Below, in pieces: positions 61,885-64,000 of a stretch of 64,000 nt of DNA. The position numbers and the translations under genes were made by a program. Under the pieces are notes generated by a model. That model ran no database searches. It was not told where the DNA came from and saw only the letters and a list, made by a program, of their open reading frames with translations. The stretch comes from Nocardioides albertanoniae (lineage in GTDB: Bacteria; Actinomycetota; Actinomycetes; Propionibacteriales; Nocardioidaceae): assembly GCF_006716315.1 (NCBI RefSeq), contig NZ_VFOV01000001.1, forward strand, positions 4,418,501 through 4,482,500, read 5' to 3'. Each line of letters begins with the position of its first letter. The stretch's first letter is position 1.

Positions 61885-62970
61885 TCAATGCAAGACACCC
61901 GCCAGCATTGACGTTTCGCAAAGCGACCACATCGTGCGCGTTACGAACGCGAACCGGTCACAGCCCAGGTGGCGGCTGGAAGTGGCGTGCAGCGCTTGGG
62001 CTGGTCGGATGTAGCGGTCGATGAGGATGTCGATGCGTCGGTGCCTGGCCTGGGCGGCGATCCGGTCGATGCCGACGCCGGCCATGGCGGCGGTGGTGGC
62101 GTGTCCTGCGCGCAGCGAGTGAGCCGTGATGCGGCCGGTCAGCCCGGCGGCCTCGGCGTAGCGCTTGACGACACTCGTGACGACGTTGCCGGAGATCGGT
62201 TGGAGCGGCGGAGCGCCGTTGCGGAAGCTGGTGAAGACCGGGCCCTGCCCGGGTCCTCGATGGGCGAGCCAGGCGTCGAGGGCCGTGATCGGGTCGGTGT
62301 CGCGGTGGCGGCCCGGTGCGATCCCGACGACCTGCCCGCGAGCATCGGGGTCGGTCTTCGAGCGGCGCAGGCGGAGCAACAGTCCGCCGGGCTTGGGTTC
62401 GAGGTCGGCGAGTGTGAGGTTCGCGAGCTCGGAGCGGCGCAGCGCGCCGGCGAAGCCGAGCAGGATGACCGCGGCGTCTCGCGCACCAACCGGGCTGTCA
62501 CGGTCGATGGCGGCGAGGAGCTGGCCGATCTCTTCGGGGCCGACTGGATGGGCGGGTCGGCGTGGCGCGGTCCCAAGGATGCGGTGCAGGCCGCGGCGTA
62601 CCTGGCGAACGGCTACGGTCGCGGTGGGATCGGTCAGGTCGCGACATCGGTGGTGGTAGCCGATCGCGGAGCAAGCCAGGTCGACAGTCGCGGCCGAGAG
62701 CCCGTCAGCGGCTGTCTCGGCGAGGTAGGCGCACACCGCGACCGGGTCGGCGCCCCGACGGCCGGCGCCGGGACCCTCCTCGCCGAGCGGAGCGATGCCG
62801 CGGTGCGTGCACCAGCGTTCCCATCGGCGCCAGGCGGAGGCGTAGACGGTGCGGGTGGTCGCAGCGTGGGTGGCGGTGATCGCGGCGGCGATCCGCTCGA
62901 CGTCCTCCGCGGTGAGCGGCGTACCGCGGTGAGGATAGGAGTCGATGAGCACTGGAGACGTTGAGTTCAT
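61885..62970 (-). CDS. Tyrosine recombinase/integrase
   Basis: This 361-residue recombinase has a complete N-terminal SAM-like domain (TTRTVYASAWRRWERWCTHRG) and catalytic domain with GALRRSEL (Arg), LRRSKTDPD (Lys), TAHSLRAGHATT (His-x-x-Arg), QARHRR and DRYIRP (Tyr). It resembles phage-type integrases that act in trans in actinobacterial elements. It starts 61 bp to the right of the abiE operator and is likely the mobilising enzyme of that module. Confidence 0.85.
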   Translation of the reverse strand: MNSTSPVLIDSYPHRGTPLTAEDVERIAAAITATHAATTRTVYASAWRRWERWCTHRGIAPLGEEGPGAGRRGADPVAVCAYLAETAADGLSAATVDLACSAIGYHHRCRDLTDPTATVAVRQVRRGLHRILGTAPRRPAHPVGPEEIGQLLAAIDRDSPVGARDAAVILLGFAGALRRSELANLTLADLEPKPGGLLLRLRRSKTDPDARGQVVGIAPGRHRDTDPITALDAWLAHRGPGQGPVFTSFRNGAPPLQPISGNVVTSVVKRYAEAAGLTGRITAHSLRAGHATTAAMAGVGIDRIAAQARHRRIDILIDRYIRPAQALHATSSRHLGCDRFAFVTRTMWSLCETSMLAGVLH

Positions 62971-63169
62971 CGCGCGGTTCTACCCACGCGACCCGACGCA
63001 CCCGGCCTCAACTCGAGCGCACTGGCCCATCGAGCGGGTGCTGGCGCGAAAAGTGCGAGTACTTGCGGGGCGAAAGCGGCGGTGCGCCGACACCGGGCGG
63101 GGATGGTTCTGCGAATTCAGGTGCCCGCCGGCAACAGCGGTCCCGCGTCCAACGCGGCCCTGCGCGCCA

Positions 63170-63541
63170 CGAGGTTTCGCCGAGACAAGCCCGGGCGATG
63201 TCGCCGATGAGGCACGGGGCACGCGCGTCGTGCTCTACAGGTATTTCGACTCCAAGGCAGAGCTGTGTCGGACCATCCTGGATCGGGCGCGTGAGCGGCT
63301 GGCCGAACACGTGGGCACCGATGACTTCGAGGACGATGCGATTCCCGCGCTGCTCGATGCAGCCGCCGAGGGTCTCGATGCTTTCGCCTGCTGTTTCGCT
63401 CCGCCAACCGCGAACGCGAGTTCCGAGGTCTGACCGACAGTCTCAGGCAGCGATGTGGCTACCGGGATGGTCGTGGCCCATCGCGGCAATGGTGGCCGTG
63501 CCTCGATGTGATTCGGGCGAAGCAGCAGTATGAGATGCCGC
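63170..63541 (+). pseudogene. Truncated and frameshifted TetR-family gene
   Basis: From 63170 the frame reads RGFAETSPGDVADEA and RVVLYRYFDSKAELCRTILD, a TetR HTH lacking its first helix and start. At about 63384 the frame shifts by one base; the continuation LLFRSANREREFRGLTD is in another frame. It is a decayed gene, likely damaged when the element next to it was inserted. Confidence 0.7.
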
Positions 63542-63642
63542 CTGCAGCGGAAACCATGGCCGACTGTGCCAACAGTTGAGCGATCAGTCCAACCCGGTCT
63601 CGCTGCGACAAGAACCGCTAGAAACGTCGGCGGCGAGCGTTT

Positions 63643-64000
63643 CTACGTGAACAACTCGCCAGACGTCCCTGCTACGGACGGTCGCGACGACTCCATCTGA
63701 AGTACACGAGCGCCAGATAAGGCCTGTGTCTCGTCGGGCTGGAACGACCCCGGCGGCGGGGTGACACCGTTCTCGCGGCACCAGGCGCCCGGCGGACGCT
63801 GGTACTTGCGTGGGATGCCGTTGGACGGCTCGAGCTGCATCGGGATCGGCGGGAGCGGCGGCAGGCCCATGTCCTTCTCGGCGGCCAGCTCGTCGGCGTC
63901 CTTCTCCTCCGACATGCCGATCGGGCCGATCGTCTGGGCGTTGAGGAACTGCCGCACGACGGGCTCCTCGGAGCTCAGCAGCATCTCGCGGGGTCCGTAC
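63643..64000 (-). CDS. mceG: Mce transporter ATPase, C-terminal part (partial)
   Basis: The window ends inside this gene. The visible 118 codons begin YGPREMLLSSEEPVVRQFLN and continue IGPIGMSEEKDADE, the characteristic tail of MceG/Mkl ATPases that drive Mce lipid importers in actinobacteria. The C-terminal part (PSNGIPRKYQRPPGAWC) is lineage-specific. The final 20 or so residues may be altered by the neighbouring insertion. Confidence 0.85.
   Translation of the reverse strand, partial: YGPREMLLSSEEPVVRQFLNAQTIGPIGMSEEKDADELAAEKDMGLPPLPPIPMQLEPSNGIPRKYQRPPGAWCRENGVTPPPGSFQPDETQALSGARVLQMESSRPSVAGTSGELFT

Overview
The window is high-GC actinobacterial chromosome. The gene content (a gluABCD glutamate importer, the rpfB-rsmA-ispE order, a protein mannosyltransferase, tam/tamR, an mceG-type ATPase at the right edge) and the frequent CGTACG words suggest Nocardioides or a close relative in the Nocardioidaceae. 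The genus is inferred from general resemblance, not from a marker-gene comparison.

Layout. 1-6350: end of a Gln/Gly-rich repeat protein, a secreted M43 metalloprotease, miaB and the glutamate ABC operon gluABCD. 6350-13500: small hotdog and glyoxalase-type enzymes, a CsoR-like regulator without cysteines, trans-aconitate methyltransferase divergent from its TamR-type regulator with two clear operators, an ABC-F protein, a fused double TetR regulator and an IclR regulator. 13500-24650: ispE, rsmA, rpfB, a secreted M6 protease, tatD, rsmI, protein mannosyltransferase, nagA. 24650-30840: a CbiMNQO Co/Ni importer with a Nur-like box, a 3-oxoacid CoA-transferase and a secreted CocE-type hydrolase. 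30840-42220: a frameshifted MFS exporter with its MarR regulator, glutathione peroxidase, a YdjM-like membrane protein, a paired receptor kinase and receptor pseudokinase, and a two-component system with a membrane protein and a DUF2867 protein. 42400-49730: an aryl-CoA degradation cluster whose four core genes overlap by ATGA, with a PaaX-type regulator. 49830-52210: a BASS transporter, two abutting gene remnants, a glyoxalase-type gene and an AraC regulator.

From about 52290 to 63550 lies an accessory region between AraC and mceG. It is bounded or interrupted by two copies of a tRNA-Ala 3' end with its terminator. It holds an AlbA_2/Schlafen-like protein, a two-gene module of a membrane protein and a DUF262 protein with visibly lower GC, four unknown genes, a tyrosine integrase that looks N-terminally short, a type IV AbiE toxin-antitoxin pair with a large inverted-repeat operator, a second tyrosine recombinase and a broken TetR gene.

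Two families of short intergenic repeats stand out. One has an exact 21-bp period and builds an array with two opposed halves at 24633-24843. It recurs as a hairpin at 13456-13497 and, in frame, inside the ABC-F gene. The other has a GAGTCGGC core and forms hairpins at 9114-9149 and 15389-15436. The best candidates for undescribed systems are the kinase/pseudokinase receptor pair (34636-38398) and the membrane-protein/DUF262 module (54282-56599).
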